Positions 33,042 to 44,093 of a stretch of 64,000 nt of DNA are shown here, piece after piece. How positions within the stretch are numbered: position 1 is the first letter of the stretch; the number at the start of each line of letters is the position of its first letter. The DNA is taken from contig JAHEWK010000006.1 in assembly GCA_020740775.1 (NCBI GenBank), forward strand, positions 496,001 to 560,000, written 5' to 3'. This DNA is from Ilyonectria destructans (lineage: Eukaryota; Ascomycota; Sordariomycetes; Hypocreales; Nectriaceae). The notes below the pieces were generated by a model that saw nothing but the letters and a program-made list of their open reading frames with translations, was not told where the DNA came from and searched no databases. The position numbers were made by a program, and so were the translations under genes.

Positions 33042-35091
33042 ATGACTGCAACCGTCCAACTGCCCACATGGGAGGCTCACAGCCATCCGCAGACAATAAT
33101 TGGCAAGCCCTCACTGGTGTCACCGGATCTGGAGGAATTTCGAGGCATCCCATACGGCACAGTCAATGCGCGTTGGGAACACTCGCATCTGCGTACCCGT
33201 TTACCACGGGACGTTTTTGACGCAACAAAAAATGGGTGCGCTCCCTTGAAGTCATTGGAGTCGTGAAGTAGAGCTCATCATAATATCAGGCCCAAGTGTC
33301 CCCAGCCGTCGGAACCAAACAACTCGCGCACTTTTCAGTGCTACCTCCCGTTCCCCGACGATGGCGAATCCGAATTCGATTGTCTGAATCTCTTCATCAT
33401 TCGCCCCAGCGCTGATGCTTTGAGTCGGCATGGGTTCGATGCCGTAACGTCTCGGCTTCCTGTCTTGGTTTGGATTCATGGCGGAGGATTGGCCTTCGGC
33501 GCGGCAACAGACCCGATGTGGGGTGAGTAACAGTCATATCATCTGCGTTCCTCGTTCATGATTGTCATTATCAAGTTTATTGACTGGAAATTCAACAACT
33601 AGATCCAACCCGCATCGTAATGCGCTCGCTTGAGAGAGGGTGTCCAATTATTGCCGTCTCTGTAAACTATCGGCTGAATCTTTTCGGATTTGCCGCTTCT
33701 ACAGACATCTTGGCCTCACAAAGTCCCACTTCTTTGCGAGGTGTGAATTTTGGCCTCCGAGATCAAAAAGTTGCCTTACAATGGATCTCCCACAACATTG
33801 GTGCCTTTGGGGGCGACTCCGGCAAGGTGACAATTGGTGGACAGAGCGCTGGCTCATTCTCCGTCAACATTCATTTGATCGAGGCCGAAGGGAAGACGGA
33901 AACCCCGCTGTTCCGACGAGCCATCATGCAATCTGGAGCCGTGGGAACGCTTGGTCCAGTCCCATTGGAAGAAGGCGAAAAGACTTGGTCAGCTCTGTGT
34001 AAAATCTGGAATGTGGACAGTGAAGCGAGTGAGCAGGACAGGTTTGACCTAATCCGGAGGCTTCCTGCTACAGCTTTGATTGAGGCGTCATGGAAACTTG
34101 GCCTTTGGCGATTCCCATCGGTATTTGACGGCCTCACCATCTTTCAAGGCGATTCTATTCAAGAAAGAACAATGGTCGATCTTGGTCCAGTGGATCTCAC
34201 GAATAGGCAATCTCGATTTCCGCAGCTGCGCGCTGATATACTAATGGGCTTCACAGGCGCCGAGGTAAACCTACATATATGTCATGTTGTTTCTCATTTC
34301 TAATCCTGCGACAGATGAGCATAGCTAAAGGACTACCTCGCAACTGGGACCAAATTCAGTCTATCTTCACTCAAACTTACGCGGATCCTAATGCGCGGTC
34401 TGAGATCATGCGGTTATACGGTCTTACCGAGTCCTCATCTGAAGAAAACCTGGCTCAAGGCTTGTACACATTCCTTAATGACTCTATGTTTGAGGCATCT
34501 GTCGACTTGGCCAGGGCTTCATTCAGGAATCGCCGTCGCGTGACAGGCCATCCTGAGGTAAAGAGTGTGCACAGCTACTTCGTGGAATTTGGCAACCCCT
34601 TTCCTGGGCCTGGTCAAGGCATCTCCCACCACTGCGTGGAACTGATTTATCTCTTTGACGCCTTTCACGATGTCCTTGCCCTGGCTGACGAGGGCATCTT
34701 GAGACCATATCAGGACCCTACCAGTTTGGTCGGCGGTGGGAAGGGCGATTCGACAAGTCCTGTGCCCGATTCCGAGGTCAAACCACGATCTATAAAGGAC
34801 GAAGGAACTCCAGAAACCTTGAAAGAGACTTGCAAGAAACGCACTCATCTCGAACTGTCCCGTGCTTTCCAGGATCACTGGATCGATTTCATTGTCCTTG
34901 ATGATTTTGCACCTGGAAGCAGTGTGGACGAGATCACGGTCTTTGGTGGGGACCTGGCGACAAGGGTTGAAAGTATTGATGGGCCAGCCTGGCAGCACAG
35001 GCGTGAGCGTTGGGACTTGGTGGCGAAGAACCTTCCGGCGATGAACCAGACTCGAGATATGATACTGGACTTTCGCACTTCGGGGTCTTGA
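33042..35091 (+). CDS. Type-B carboxylesterase/lipase, 621 aa (4 exons)
   Basis: Exons 33042-33235, 33290-33522, 33603-34264 and 34315-35091. It is an esterase of the alpha/beta-hydrolase carboxylesterase type-B family. The family opening EEFRGIPYG is near residue 30, the oxyanion-hole motif is VWIHGGGLAFG (about 130), and the nucleophile elbow is GGQSAGS (Ser about 224). A late histidine-containing segment GQGISHHCVELIYLFD fits the usual GxxHxxEL catalytic His. The acidic member lies in the third/fourth-exon junction region (GFTGAE). There is no signal peptide at the chosen ATG, so the enzyme is probably intracellular. Intron lengths are 54, 80 and 50 bp and all joints keep frame. The long hydrophilic insert around residues 500-540 is unusual. 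Confidence 0.85.
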
Positions 35092-35879
35092 TCAGCGCTA
35101 CATGTTTAGGTAGTTTCGTCGTATATTCAGGTCATGTTGTTTTCCTTCCTTCAAGAAATTATGTCAAAGAACAGACCCCATGCCTGGTAACGTATACCAC
35201 CTCTGCTCGCCTTCAATCCTCCGCACTCGCCTTCGTGTGCAGGCGTAGACACTGGAAATTGTCGGTTGTGGCCAGCCCAGTCCACAAGTGGATCACCAGC
35301 CAGGGTATTCCTAAACTTACGATCACCTGCATGCTTTATATCCCGGACATCGGCGTCTACTTAAAGGTCATCGGGGTCCACAAGTTCCGAGAGGCCGAGC
35401 AAAGCAACGCAGTCCATTTCGCCAAGACAAGAAATCCACTGCAAAAATGGACGTTTACAATATTTACCAATCAGCTATCTGTCTTGTGCTGCCTCAGCGG
35501 GCATTCGCGTAACCAGAGTTGCCCGGTAAGCGGCAACCAAAAAGAACCCGCTCCGATACCGTTGAGGTAGCACCAACGTCGGTAAAACTGGCGACTGTGT
35601 TTCCGCTCACGTCTTGAAGTCATATCTTTATTCAGGCCTATATATGCATGCACTCAAAATGGGTGAAGGATGCAGGTCAGTATACAGCCACCTATAGATT
35701 ACGGTGCATGGTGCATTTGGGATGTCCCTATTAAGCAACTATTCATATAGCTTCTAATTTTGTAGTCACCAAGCTTCTCGTTCCCGCCCACGCTCATCAC
35801 TTAAAAGCTTGCCCTTCTAGAAACTTGGGCCTTGATGTATCAGTCTACCGTAGAGAATATCGGAAAGTAGGTTGCAAAA
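35092..35879. other. Intergenic, nothing recognised
   Basis: The 186-codon open frame overlapping the esterase end is a shadow of that gene plus chance coding downstream. No element or RNA gene is seen. Confidence 0.4.
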
Positions 35880-36555
35880 ATGACCATGCATTCTCTACCA
35901 TCACCATTACAGCTCGCCCCGTCGGTATTTCTCCACAATCCGAGCACGGAAAAAGACAGCATCGATACCAACAACAAGGACAACACCGGATATGGACCGC
36001 GCCTCGTCATCCCTGCCACATGGGCCTTCGCGCATGACAGCCACATCGCAAAGTATGTGAAGAGGTACTGGGAGCTATTCCCCAACGCAGCCATTCTGGT
36101 TATGAAGTGCTTCCTACGGCACTTGTTCTGGATCCCAACAGCACGCCAAGAGCTTGTACCGGCCGCGTCAGTGATTCGAAGCGTCCCAGGAGCGGAAACA
36201 ATTTCAGAAGATGACCCGAAGCCGCCCTCTCTGATGCTCCACATCTTTTCCAATAGCGGCTTGGGCACGGCGCACAACCTCTGTGATGTGTATGCCGCCA
36301 CTGTATCGACCAAGAAACGACAGTCGGCTGCCATTGCACGCCGTTCTCAACGTAAGTGAATGAGCTAATGTCACAAATCCCAGGGTTTGAATTCGCTTCG
36401 CTGGTAGAGTACACTGCCAATAGTCTTAGCCCACTTATGATCTTTTTTCTGCTCTGTTGTGTTGCTTTTCCCCCAGATATTTCTGAACCATGGCGATGTT
36501 CATCAACCCTCGCGTAAATGCTCCCGTAAATGCTCCCAAAGGTTTTGCAGTCTAA
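35880..36555 (+). pseudogene. Truncated PaxU/DUF829-like (TMEM53 family) remnant
   Basis: The ATG-initiated frame includes PRLVIPATWAFAHDSHIAKY, FPNAAILVM and the family hallmark LMLHIFSNSGLGTAH, as in DUF829 proteins such as PaxU. From about 36310 the expected continuation (LPLHAVLN) lies in another frame, pointing to a small indel. A GTAAGT..CCCAG intron-like segment follows, and an open stretch FEFASLVEYTANSLSP resumes. The C-terminal third of the family is absent. PaxU-like proteins are alpha/beta-hydrolase-like and sometimes occur beside indole-diterpene genes, but none is seen here. I read it as a decayed copy; an unusual splice pattern is the alternative. Confidence 0.6.
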
Positions 36556-37263
36556 TCTATGAATAATCGTATAAAATTTTCATTCATATATAGATGATTC
36601 ATATTTCCTTTTTCTTAGTCGCCTACTTGATGCCAAGTGTAACCGGTGGTGGGGGCATGGGTGGCTCACAAAACACTTCTATCTTTGTCACTGGCGATCT
36701 CGTGCGCGACACAACAGAACGGTAGCGCACCTGTCAATCTCCTCTGCCACTCCCAAATTGTCCTCTCCAGACGCACAATACGCCACTGTGCCGTGGAAGA
36801 TAGTGTCATAACACGTGTAAATGTATTTGCCGAGTTTGAAGTCGCCCTTTTTGCGGTTTGGTCTTTGCGGCGTAGCCTCGTTTTGCAATTGAGAATACCA
36901 TCCCGGGCGATCGGGGATTCTTTCGAAATCGAGGTGAGACTAGGAACCTTGATTTTTGACTGGTTTCACTGGTTTCTTGATTGACTTCCATACACCCGTC
37001 TTCGGTTAAATTATATAGAGAAAATAAACATAAAGAAAATAAATATAAAGAAAATAAAAGGCTTTAATTTTCCCAGTTTCCCCCCAAAGACCTGAAATCC
37101 CTGATATAATACTGTTCATAAAGTCTTATAATAGTCAAGCGGCTTGTTGCTATCGCAAATATCCTTAATTTAATCCTCGTACTGAAAAACATGCTCATAC
37201 TGATAGCTTCACAATCCAACTTCAAATCAGGTGCCCTTAGTCCTTAACGAGTCGTGCCGTTAA
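36556..37263. other. AT-rich intergenic with short tandem AAATAAA-type repeat
   Basis: Contains three near copies of a 14-mer (AGAAAATAAA[CT]ATAA) at about 37018-37062. No coding sequence is supported. Confidence 0.4.
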
Positions 37264-40200
37264 CTACCGGATTTTCTCATCTCGCGCCCACTGGTCATCA
37301 TTATGGCCGTGAACGTTCTGCAGGTACCGATTGAACTCTTTAGCAGTAGTCATGGCCTGATCCACGTGGCTCCAACTCAGTGTTTGTCGTCTGTATACTG
37401 CTAGCTGACGAGCGGTGGTCAGGATGTTGCGAATCTGTCGCCCGTTCATCGGTGGATCCGCGAGTTCGTCGATGTGGTCAGTAAGCTCATCAACATTGGC
37501 GTCGTCCCCGTCGCTTCGCAACATGCAGAAAAAGTTCTCCCAGATTCGTTTTCTGGAGGGTCGATCTAGAGTAGGATAGTGTATCGCGATTTGTATACGT
37601 GATTGGAATGCTTCGTCAAATGTGCCGACTCGATTCGTTGTGAGTATCAAGATCCCCTCGTAGTATTCCAATATGCGAAGAAACACTAGAATAAGTTTAG
37701 TGGGCTGCTTGACGTTGTGCTATCAAACTTACCAGACACAAGGCTATTTCTGTCAAGATCTGACATTGTTCGTTCCTCGAGGAAAACATCCGCCTCGTCC
37801 AACAAAAGGACTACGTTTATATTAATTTGGCACGCTTCTCTCGTTGCGCAATACGCACCACAATTCCAAGTCTTGCCCAAGTGAAGAATCGTCTCGAGGT
37901 ACTTCTCAACAGCCTCTGCTGTCGTACCTATCTCTCCGCATGTTACACGATACAGAGGCATCTCTGCTATTTCGGCGACGCTGCACAGTTCAAGTGTTAA
38001 CGGGTTTCGTTGTCAAACAAATAGCCTCATTGAATGCTACCTTTCTATTCGTTTATTAGCGCATCAATAACACTAGTTGTACATCTTCAACTTACCAGCT
38101 GTCAAGGTCTTTCCTGTTCCAGGTCCACCGTGAAGAAGCATTATCAACCCGTTACCCTTGCCGGCAATGAGATCATCTCTTTTCCAGGTAAAATTCTGTT
38201 GACCTGATCGCGTCTGGACGCGGACCATGATGAGGGCTTTGATCATTTCCTTTATAGTGGGCCGGAGAACTAATTGATCAAAAGCACTTTTGTTCCATGT
38301 TACAGTGTCGATGTTGTCAACCAAGAGTTTTGCTGCATCATGTCAGATACTGGAGTTCAGAGAGGGCTAAAGACCTTGAGCTCACACCAATTCTTCTGCT
38401 TGAGGATGAAACCGTGTATGGTTGGTGGCATAATGATCATGTGAGTATCAGACAATTCCATGTCATATCGCATTGTTTCTGGCCACGGATCAAATGAGTC
38501 GATTCTGTGATAGGAGAAGGTCAAGTCAGAAGATTCGGGATGGAATTTCTTGAATGTTCGGTAGTCAATCATGCATCTCGTTTCTTTCGACTGGAACAAT
38601 CTGGTTAACAAGTGAAATAAAGAGGGGAGAATCGATTGGAATTCTTACATAGAACTCCTCCGCCGCCGCATCCCATCCTGTATAGGAAACATGGCATTTA
38701 TCACGAAAGCCCCAAAATCTCCGTCCTCGGGTAACTAGTCTGTTTTTTACCTCAGCATCCGCAAAGCGTAACGGGTACGTAGGTAGGCTGTTGATAGGCA
38801 CTGGACCCGATTTCGGACACGAAACAGTGAGCGAGTGGATTTTTCTCCTCCACCAGAAACCGTCAAAGCCCCAGGCCCAGCAGTCCAATTCGATGTATTC
38901 CGAGCTAGGCGACTTTGTCTCTCTCAAGACATAGGCCGTCTCAACCCCCTTACTAACTGAAACGAGGATTTCGTTCCGGCAGAACAGGTAGCCAAGCCTT
39001 GGGCCGTCGATGGTTCCCAATCCAACTTGGCGATCCATTTCACGGTAGAAAAAGCCCCAAGAGTCGTCAAAGTGATGGATGAGCGCGCGGGTGAGGCGAA
39101 GGGTCTCATCCCCAGCATTATGCGCATACGTGGCAAGTCGTTGCCGATGATGGTAAAGAAACGCATGCCCTTGTGGACCAGTCAGACGCCAAGTTTGGAA
39201 GAAGCCAGCCTTCTCTCCAAATGATGGCGTAGGGGTGTAGAGCGCTACCGATTTGAACGCGCTCTGTAGCCGTTGTGATCGGATCCAGATGGATTCAGTG
39301 ATTTTAGGCCTTGAGAGATGCATGTTTGTTTCCAAACTTGATGGATCTATGCAATGATATTCTTTATAGACGACAAATCCAGTTGTTTCATCCGTCGGGT
39401 CAATCACCAGAGACTGCATTGGAACACAACCTTCGAAATGCATGCTCCGATGACCGCTTCTTTCAGGGCAGTCTTCAAACAAAAGTGAAGAGTGGTATTC
39501 ATCCTCCAAAGGATCCGACTCGAAACATTTGATTGCGTAGATTACTCGATAAGACTCATAATCTCGCGTTCTGGATTGGTTGTTTGTTGTGGGCGTTGAT
39601 TTGTGAGCATCGTCTTCGTCGGAGGAAGAGTTCTTACGCCGTCGTTTGGAGCGTCGTTTGGAGCCCCTTGCTGTGGCCGACGACTTCATGTTGGATGGTC
39701 TCTTTCCTAGCTTGGAAGATTCAAGACCCTTTGTAGGAACGTTATTCAGCGCATATTCGTCCAGGCCCCCTGCATGTCCCTCCACTGCGGATACGATGTC
39801 AACATACGCCTCATCTGCCATCATTCCTGCAGATTCCGCCAAGCGCCTTGAATTCTGATGCTCTAAGAAGTTCAATTGCATCTGATAGTCCAGATGCAAT
39901 TCAGACAAGGGTTCCGGGTGGTTGGGCACTTCCACGGAGGGCTGGCTAGGGCGCGAAGATTGGCCGAACTTGGCGGGCGCGAAGTTGGACGACGGCACGG
40001 GTGGCTGCTCGCGTGGGTCAGATCTCAAGTTCACTGATGCCGCACGCTTTGCTAGGGTCTGTAAGTTGGACTCTGCCCGAGCCGTAATCCCGTTGGATCT
40101 GTCTTGTGATATCGTGGAATGAATGGCGGGAATGGCGGGCTTCGTTGGCCCCGAGGCGTCGTCGTGCAGGAACGCGTCGAAATCGAAGTCATTCAAGACG

Positions 40201-40265
40201 TCACCGGTATCGATGGCCTGTGGTGGGCTTTCCAACCCGAGTGATGGAGACCAGTATTGGGACAT
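37264..40265 (-). CDS. AAA+ ATPase with N-terminal DUF7025, 894 aa, includes a 4-nt microexon
   Basis: Exons 40265-38649, 38590-38386, 38332-38096, 38044-38041, 37980-37859, 37810-37733 and 37685-37264 make 895 codons with consistent phases. The N-terminus is disordered with a basic KRRSKRRRK patch (possible nuclear signal). The middle matches DUF7025 (KSVALYTPTPSFG, PPTIHGFILKQKNW). The AAA module follows: Walker A HGGPGTGKT (about 682), TAESVAE, Walker B LLLDEADVFLE (about 730), sensor-1 GILILTTNRVG and the Arg-finger region AFQSRIQIAIHYP. The codons for Glu-Ser in TAESVAE are supplied by the 4-nt exon AAAG, flanked by introns of 51 and 60 bp. Skipping it shifts the frame. The 48-bp intron before LLLDEAD is stop-free, but removing it restores the family sequence. 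It is an ATP-driven remodeller of unknown substrate. Confidence 0.8.
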
Positions 40266-40337
40266 TTTGTTGAGATTCTCAGAGGAAAGAAGGTCAGAGA
40301 TTGAGGTTGCGTCTGGAGGGTGGCGGGGTTTTTTCAG

Positions 40338-40432
40338 TTGTCAGCCTCTCAGCCTCTCAGCCTCTCAGCCTCTCAGCCCAACAGTTAGCCTCTCAGCCCA
40401 ACAGTTAGCCTCTCAGCCTAACAGGAAGCCTG
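40338..40432. repeat. CTCTCAGC-type tandem repeat in the leader of the AAA+ gene
   Basis: The octamer AGCCTCTC is repeated head to tail about four times, followed by two copies of a 20-mer AGCCCAACAGTTAGCCTCTC and a variant. It lies 70-170 bp upstream of the AAA+ start codon, so it is probably in the promoter or 5' UTR. On the plus strand it is an unstable short tandem array. Confidence 0.8.
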
Positions 40433-40867
40433 AGACAGATGACATAATTGACCCCGCCGTCAGACGGAAGTTGCCGGCAGCCTGATTCGGGGAAATCCCT
40501 CAAGGACTGAGGATTCAAGCAACAACATCATCATAACTGTGATAAATGCCGAAATAACACGTCTTCAATCCTCTAATGCAACAGACTATTCGGGCCTAAT
40601 CAATCGTCTTTTTCACTCAGACATTCCTTCAGATGCCATACGCTAGACGTAGCTCCTGTCTACGACCACTGAGTCCTCTCCTTCAACCATTGGGTCGATG
40701 AAGATGTTCGCGACGGCAACCTTCGCCGCTGGGCCTGTAGGCGATACTTCGTCTATTATGGTACGACGAGCATGGTTCGCGGATACAGATTCTAGAGGGT
40801 GAGCACCGCGCCCAATCCCTCTTCGGGGTTACTCCATCTCACCGGGTAACCTTTACACAGCACTATC
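40433..40867. other. Divergent promoter region
   Basis: Between the AAA+ gene (-) and the DUF7708 gene (+). No coding sequence. The two genes may share regulation. Confidence 0.4.
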
Positions 40868-42513
40868 ATGGAAACCGCTTTTTTTGAAGCCCAAGATTTG
40901 TTTACATCACAATTGTCAGAGAAAGAGCGAGATGAATACTGCAACTCCAAAATTCATTCCATCGATGATGTCAAGGACACAATCAAAAAGGCGAAACTAA
41001 AATACGAGAGCAAGTCAACATCCAGCGCCCGTAAATGGATAGGGAAATTTTCAAGTCTAGTTTCCTACTATGGAAACATCATGGATGTCCTCATCCAACA
41101 TCATCCTGAATATGTATCTCTTGCTTGGGGAGCAATGAAATTCCTCTTCATTGTAAGTACCCTAGGATGAGACAAGAGGTGCAACTAAGACTTCATAGGG
41201 CGTAATGAATCATGAGGAAAAAATCTGTCGACTTTCAAAAGCATACGCTATGATTGCAGAAACTTTGCCCAGAACCCAACTGTGCTTAGTTTTATATCCA
41301 ACAGACGATATGAAAACAGCAGTTACACGTATATATGCTCAAATTATGGCATTTACCCAAGCCGCGTTATGCTGGTATAAGCAAGGGAGAATCCAACATG
41401 CTTGGAACTCTATAGCTAAGCCTTGGGCCCTGAGCTTCGAAGATTATATTAAAAATATCGATGAGCAATCCAGGCGCATTGACGCGATCAGCAGTATGGC
41501 CCTCAAAGCTGAGGTCAGGGAAGCTCATATTGAGATCAGGGAGACGCGCAAGGAACTCAACGAAACTCGACTTGCAGTAACCAGGCTAGAAGATATCGTT
41601 CAGGCTTCAGCCCAGCAAACACTAGAAGTTGCGCTAGGTCTGTACTAGTACCTGAACTTCTATGATGTCGTAAGCTAATTCTCTCTTCTTTGCAGTCATC
41701 AAGAGCTTGCAGCAGAGCATGTCGGTGGAAATACAAGACTCGGCAGGACGAATTCGACAGATACAAACTGGCCAAATCCTTTCAAACCCAATATTCCAGC
41801 GATTTCCATCTTCAGGAGAATGTTTCGAATACTGCAAGTCATTGCGCCTCCGACGAAGATCTCGATCTAGCTTCGACTTGCCTGGGCTTGACCAGCTGCG
41901 AGATTGGTCCACACAGAAGACATCTTCTTTCCTCATTATGAATACAAGAAATTCTTCATTGGCAAAAGATTTTATGGTTGACCTAATTGGGGTCATTTGT
42001 GAGTCCAAATCGCCGATTGTATGGGCGTTACGCTTCGAAAACCATTGGGAGAATGGCCTGACTAAAATCGACATCCTTCGTATGCTCGTTGCGCACGCCT
42101 TGCAAGTGAATCCGACTGCCGTCGACCGGGGGAGTCATCCTATCACAGTTGAAAGTCTTCGAGATGCCTCTGGGGAGAAAGATTGGTTAAATCTCTTGCA
42201 GAGAGCAGTCAAAGGCATGCCTCAAGTCTTCATTGCCCTCGATGCTGATATTCTGTCACGTGCCACAGAAAACAATAGGTTCCTAGCAACGCGATGGTTG
42301 GAGTCCATTGTATCTTCAATGGGCGATACAGTCATTAAATGTATAGTTTCCAGTCCCGGGTTAGACCAGAGCTATATGGACAGGAATTGGCCCAAGGAAT
42401 TCTGGGTGGCCGCAGAAGTTGTTGACCGAACTTTACGAAGTCATCGTCAGTCTGGGGCCTCTAGGGGCCAAGCGAGGACGGTTCGCAGGAGGAATCGTCG
42501 ACGTATAATTTGA
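40868..42513 (+). CDS. DUF7708-domain (fungal NLR-associated) protein, 513 aa (3 exons)
   Basis: Exons 40868-41152, 41199-41637 and 41696-42513. The N-terminal all-helical domain matches DUF7708: YYGNIMDVLIQHHPEYVSLAW, then AWGAMKFLFIGVMNHEE across the first intron, and LPRTQLCLVLYPTDDMK. This domain is commonly found at the N-terminus of fungal STAND/NLR-like proteins. A coiled-coil follows (about 185-230, charged heptads around EVREAHIEIRETRKELNETR). The C-terminal part begins SSFLIMNTRNSSLAKDF, where a P-loop might be expected, but no GxxxxGK[ST] is present. No repeats (ankyrin, WD, TPR) follow; the protein ends in a basic tail RRRNRRRII. It may be a truncated or adaptor-type member. Function is inferred only from the family. 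Confidence 0.75.
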
Positions 42514-43267
42514 CTAGTAATATTAGATTGAAACCAGTGAATAGCCCAGGTCTATATTTTAGCATCGTTTAGTCAGTTCCCGCTAGCAGAAACAGAAGCG
42601 AGGCGAGCGCTCACGTTGCCAAAGTCCAAATACCGATACGTGCATGGGTGGGAGGATGTTTGGTAGTTACAGAGAGATGCTAACTGTGTTAGCTACATAA
42701 GCATCTATGGCCATGTCTTGGGAAATCCCGTGAGCGTGTCATTCACTTGGATTTTATGTGTCGAGCAAGAGTGCTCAATTTGGAATATCACCCTTGTTTA
42801 GATATTTTGTATAGAAGCCGGAATTTTAACTCAACGCTGTTATGTGATTTCGGAATGACAAGGGTTGTGACGTGGAAAAAGAAACAAGAGGCACCATGGT
42901 CTAGCACATTGAACCAGCGCTGATCAGCCTGTTGCGCATACTGTAGTCGTCACATGGGAATATATCTGCACTTGAGCAAATGTGCTTTTGCGGCTATGAT
43001 ATTTCTCTCTGGTCGAGAAAGTGTTCATGCTTGACGACGAAACTACAGTATCAGGTAGTCCTTCAACACCTTTCAGGACTTTCCATCTCAACTAGTTTCG
43101 TATAATACCGCTGTGCAACAAAATAAATCCAAAAATAGGAAATCACTGTCTGACTGCTAAGTAAAGCGCCAAATACCGCCATCGTGGACTGGCAACGAAT
43201 TGACAAGAATACCAGCTGGAATGATAACCCCCTCACAGCAATACCTTGAGCCCCCACGATTCTTCGT
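42514..43267. other. Intergenic, nothing recognised
   Basis: Region between convergent genes. No ORF with protein features. It holds the 3' ends of both neighbours. Confidence 0.4.
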
Positions 43268-44009
43268 CTAGAAGTTGGAAGTGGCAGAGTACTTAGCACC
43301 GGCGGCGGTGCCGACGTTGGTGATGACAATGGACTTTCCAGTTGTGGCAGTAACTCTAACTTGAGTCGTCTCGACGCGGAAACCGCTGGGGTTCTCCCAG
43401 AAGTTGTAATCCTTGCGGGTCGTTGCTGTCCATGTCTTGCCACTGTCGGTGCTGACCTCAAGACTCTTGATGGGCTGGTTGTGGTTCACGACCTGCATAG
43501 AGAACCACCACTGAGAGGTGCCTTCCTTGTTGCGGATGTAAATGGGAGAGGTGATTCCGCAGGCAACAAACTTGTAAGAAGTGCTGACAATACCGTCAGT
43601 GCCTCCAACAGCTGTAAAGGCATCGGGGAAGAGATCGAGATGGCCCTCAGCGCATTCGGGGCACTGGTCAACAATCTAAAGAATGAAATTTAGCGTGGCA
43701 TTATCTACCTTGTACGAAACAACTCACCATGGCCTTGATAGTTCCCTTGGGGCCAGTAACCTGGATGCAAGAGCCGCAGTTGGCAGCGCTGCTCCACTTG
43801 GCGCCAGAGTAGGCAGTGCCATAGATTCCAGAGGGGAGCGTGTAGGATGAGAACATGCAGTTTCCTCCAGCGAGGTTACCACCGTACCAGGTCGAAGATC
43901 CCGTGATGTCGGCTCTGGGGCTAATCAATGCCGCGCTGGAGTCGCCATTGGGCATAGCGAGTCCCAGAACAGCCGGGATGGCGAGGAGAGCGGTGGCGAA
44001 GAACTTCAT
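43268..44009 (-). CDS. Secreted expansin-like protein, 229 aa (2 exons)
   Basis: Exons 44009-43728 and 43675-43268. It has a signal peptide (MKFFATALLAIPAVLGLA). The first half is a double-psi beta-barrel (GH45/barwin-like): STWYGGNLAGGNCMFSSY, GTAYSGAKWSSAANCGSC, IVDQCPECAEGHLDLFPDAF. The HLDLF motif is the hallmark of expansin D1. The second half is CBM63-like with WWFSMQVVNHNQPIKSLEV and DYNFWENPSGF. It probably acts outside the cell, loosening plant or fungal wall polysaccharides without hydrolysis. The 52-bp intron is phase 0. A TATAAATA box at 44086-44093 lies 77 bp upstream. Both domains are complete, and the length matches microbial two-domain expansins. Confidence 0.9.
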
Positions 44010-44085
44010 GTTGAGGATTGTTCAATGTGAGGCTGGAAAGATGTGTTGATGGTGATTTTAATTGATAGGAAGTCAACCCAGTGAC

Positions 44086-44093
44086 TATTTATA
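44086..44093 (-). promoter_or_regulatory. TATA box of the expansin-like gene
   Basis: The minus-strand TATAAATA is about 77 bp before the start codon at 44009. Confidence 0.6.

Noticed and set aside
34519..34998. 159-codon minus-strand open frame
   Set aside because: Shadow of carboxylesterase exon 4.
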